The notes under the pieces: generated by a model
Seen by the model: the letters and a program-made list of their open reading frames with translations, nothing else
What the model was told of the DNA's origin: nothing
The model's database searches: none
In this document: piece by piece, positions 37,656 to 39,401 of the stretch
Layout of the letters: each line of letters opens with the position of its first letter
How positions within the stretch are numbered: the stretch's first letter is position 1
Assembly (NCBI GenBank): GCA_015065215.1
Contig: SVQT01000016.1
Span: 1 to 39,401, forward strand
From: Oscillospiraceae bacterium
GTDB taxonomy: Bacteria > Bacillota > Clostridia > Oscillospirales > CAG-272
DNA: 39,401 bases
Reading direction: 5' to 3'
Made by a program: the position numbers and the translations under genes

Positions 37656-37874
37656 TTCGCACAAAAAGCGGCGCATAGCGGTGTTGCTTCCTCGAAAGCG
37701 GCTCGACATAGACAAACTATGTCGTCGCCTTGCTTTCATCGTCGCGCCTTGCTCTGCTTGCTTTTTGAGCGAATGGGAATGGTATCAAAGCGGCGCCCTG
37801 TTGTGTTGTTCCTCGCCTCAGCCCTCGACTATCGCTGCACCTCGCAAAACTTCGACTACGGGCTTCGCCCTCCG
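37656..37874. other. Non-coding stretch after spoIVA
   Basis: No believable gene is seen. It contains a hairpin CGACATAG/CTATGTCG (about 37707-37728) and short low-complexity CGCC/CTTCG segments that lead into the tandem repeats. There is no clear terminator for spoIVA within it; the hairpin at 38,197 is the first good one. Confidence 0.6.
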
Positions 37875-38119
37875 CTCAGGATGACACGTAGCCTGTAGGG
37901 GCGACCATTGGTCGTCCGCGCCTCTCAGGATGACACGTAGCTTGTAGGGGCGACCATTGGTCGTCCGCGCCTCTCAGGATGACACGTAGCCTGTAGGGGC
38001 GACCATTGGTCGTCCGCACCTCTCAGGATGACACGCAGCCTGTAGGGGCGACCATTGGTCGTCCGCACCTCTCAGGATGACACGTAGCTTGTAGGGGCGA
38101 CCATTGGTCGTCCGCACCT
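37875..38119. repeat. Five tandem copies of a 49-bp unit
   Basis: Units begin CTCAGGATGACACG at 37875, 37924, 37973, 38022 and 38071, exactly 49 bp apart. Each includes TGTAGGGGCGACCATTGG and the inverted repeat CGACCA-T-TGGTCG. The copies differ only at single positions, mainly near the junction. They are direct, adjacent repeats without spacers, hence not CRISPR. The same kind of sequence is familiar as dispersed repeats in Clostridia. Confidence 0.9.
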
Positions 38120-38196
38120 CGCCCGTTCGCCACGCCTCCGCCTTTGGCTTCACCCTGCGATCCTGCCCTATCAACCAAACGAAAAAGAATAGAACA

Positions 38197-38236
38197 AGCC
38201 GCTTTGCCATCAAAAAAGTGATGGCAAAGCGGCTTT
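38197..38236. terminator. Terminator between spoIVA and rsmA; copy 3 of the recurring hairpin
   Basis: The arms AGCCGCTTTGCCATC and GATGGCAAAGCGGCT with loop AAAAAAGT are identical to copy 1 within the stem and loop. It lies between convergent genes. From here to 38,369 nothing further is recognised. Confidence 0.82.
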
Positions 38237-38369
38237 TCGGTAGAAATTCTATCGAATTCTATTTTTTATGTGTGTTTTTTAGTTGCGCCCTCGGCACTCG
38301 ACGTATATGATACGCCTATCGTACCGAGATCACATCTTCTGCATCTCATGACGCAGCCCCTTTTCCTCT

Positions 38370-39230
38370 TTACAAAAGCTCCGCGATCAGATCTGAAAGT
38401 GCCACAAACTGCGCCACGTCCAGCCGTTCGCCGCGGATGTCGGGGCGGTGGCCCGCCTTGGAGACCACCGCCACGCACTGCTCCTTGGAAAGGGCGGGGA
38501 AGCCGGCGGAAAGGGCGTTGGGCAGGGTCTTGCGCCGCTGCTCAAAGGCGGCTTTCACGGTGCGGCGGAAGATCTCCGGGTCTTTGGGTTGATAGGGCTT
38601 TTGCTCGTGGAGCTTGATCCGTACCACGGCTGAGCTCACCGAGGGGGGCGGTATAAAATTGCCCGCCGAAACGGTGAAAAGCCGTTCAGCCGTGCCGTAA
38701 TAGTTCAGCATAGCGGTGATGGCGCCGTAAGCACCGCTGCCGGCCTTGGCGGTGAGCCGGTCGGCCACCTCGGATTGGATCATGATGGTGATATAGCGGA
38801 AGGGAAGCTCGCTTTCCAGTAGCTTCATGAGGATCGGGGTGGTGATATAATAGGGCAGATTGGCGCAGACTGAGACGCTGCCCGCCTCAAAATAAGGGGT
38901 CAGCAGGGCAGGGAGGTCAGCCTTCATCACATCCTCGTTGACCACCGTCACGTTATCAAACTCGTCAAGCGTATAGGAAAGGGCGGGGATCAGGCCGCGG
39001 TCGATCTCCAGCGCCAGCACCCTGCTGTACCTGGCGCAAAGCTCACGGGTCAGGGTCCCGATGCCGGGGCCGATCTCTAAAATGCTGTCAGCGGCGGTGT
39101 CAGAGGCGCTGTCGGCAATATCCGAAACGATCATCGGATTGGTCAGAAAATTCTGCCCAAACTCCTTGCGAAAGCGAAGTCCAAAGGCCTCCATAATGTT
39201 TTTTACCGTTCTGATGTCACAAAGGTTCAT
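38370..39230 (-). CDS. rsmA: 16S rRNA dimethyladenosine transferase
   Basis: The product has 286 residues (KsgA/RsmA). It methylates two adjacent adenines near the 3' end of 16S rRNA. FGQNFLTNP is at the start, the SAM-binding LEIGPGIGTLT at about 52-62, LEIDRGLIP next, the catalytic NLPYYITTP, and FIPPPSVSSAVV in the C-terminal part. AGGAG lies before the ATG at 39230. The tRNA gene lies upstream on the same strand, with a terminator between. Confidence 0.96.
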   Translation of the reverse strand: MNLCDIRTVKNIMEAFGLRFRKEFGQNFLTNPMIVSDIADSASDTAADSILEIGPGIGTLTRELCARYSRVLALEIDRGLIPALSYTLDEFDNVTVVNEDVMKADLPALLTPYFEAGSVSVCANLPYYITTPILMKLLESELPFRYITIMIQSEVADRLTAKAGSGAYGAITAMLNYYGTAERLFTVSAGNFIPPPSVSSAVVRIKLHEQKPYQPKDPEIFRRTVKAAFEQRRKTLPNALSAGFPALSKEQCVAVVSKAGHRPDIRGERLDVAQFVALSDLIAELL

Positions 39231-39270
39231 GCTGATCTCCTAAACGAAAGTAAAATGCGCGTTTGACCCA

Positions 39271-39304
39271 AAAACCGCACCCTGCCATGGCAAGGTGCGG
39301 TTTT
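39271..39304 (-). terminator. Terminator after tRNA-Val
   Basis: The arms AAAACCGCAC and GTGCGGTTTT, with further pairing of CCTGCC/GGCAAGG inside, are followed on the minus strand by T's. It lies seven bases past the tRNA 3' end. Confidence 0.8.
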
Positions 39305-39310
39305 ACGTTT

Positions 39311-39387
39311 TGGTGGGGACAGTTGGGATCGAACCAATGACCTCATGCATGTCAAGCATGCGCTCTAACCAGATGAGCTATGCCCCC
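39311..39387 (-). tRNA. tRNA-Val, anticodon GAC
   Basis: On the minus strand the gene folds as a normal 77-base cloverleaf: acceptor GGGGGCA/TGTCCCC with one G-U pair, D arm GCTC/GAGC, anticodon stem CATGC/GCATG around TTGACAT (anticodon GAC), T arm with GGTTCGATCC-type loop. ACCA is encoded at the 3' end. Confidence 0.92.
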
Positions 39388-39401
39388 ATATCGGCAACGG
39401 A

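Noticed and set aside
37875-38119. CRISPR array
   Set aside because: The 49-bp units touch each other without unique spacers, and no cas gene is present.

Overview
The window is chromosomal DNA from an anaerobic, spore-forming, probably gut-associated member of the Clostridia. The support for this is a complete spoIVA, a long-form hpf, a glycyl radical enzyme with its activase, ECF-type folate uptake under a tetrahydrofolate (THF) riboswitch, plant-glycan hydrolases, strong AGGAGG-type ribosome binding sites and near-consensus SigA promoters. Most of it is moderately GC-rich. One island, about 10,900-12,490, is clearly AT-rich.

Left part (1-8,320). The end of rpsU is followed by a three-gene operon: a DUF5058 membrane protein, a second integral membrane protein, and a membrane-anchored M20 peptidase. 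Convergent to it is hpf. Next is a minus-strand pair, an acetyl/feruloyl-type esterase and a LacI-family regulator. Divergent from lacI is a THF riboswitch that controls one long gene in which the folate transporter subunit FolT is fused to folylpolyglutamate synthase FolC.

Accessory part (8,320-12,500). Two phage-tail-like genes (a BppU-like N-terminal domain protein and a C-type-lectin-fold-like tail protein) stand alone. They are followed by a palindrome-rich non-coding stretch. Then comes an AT-rich three-gene cassette with overlapping genes, two consensus promoters and its own terminator. None of its three products is a family I recognise.

Central part (12,500-24,750). typA and a 51-residue basic protein gene with its own promoter lie on the minus strand. 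A strong promoter then drives a five-gene sugar operon: an unassigned glycyl radical enzyme, its radical-SAM activase, a HAD phosphatase, a GH36/Sip1-like protein and a GH51 arabinofuranosidase. After this come two small divergent XRE regulators that share a promoter framed by two matching 18-bp palindromic sites, then an MBL-fold hydrolase and an SGNH hydrolase.

Right part (24,750-39,401). An MBL-glycerophosphodiesterase fusion and a divergent type IIA topoisomerase B subunit without a partner lie on the minus strand. murD then leads a tightly overlapping operon of three M42 aminopeptidase paralogs, a methionine-gamma-lyase-like PLP enzyme, a lipoprotein and a cysteine desulfurase. spoIVA follows with a plausible SigE promoter. 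The end holds a five-copy 49-bp tandem repeat, rsmA and tRNA-Val(GAC). A near-identical hairpin with a conserved loop occurs three times (8,276; 36,014; 38,197).

The most promising places for new biology are the glycyl radical enzyme in the arabinose/galactose-type glycosidase operon, the AT-rich three-gene cassette, and the FolT-FolC fusion with an internal ribosome binding site. All assignments were made by reading the sequence; no database search was run.
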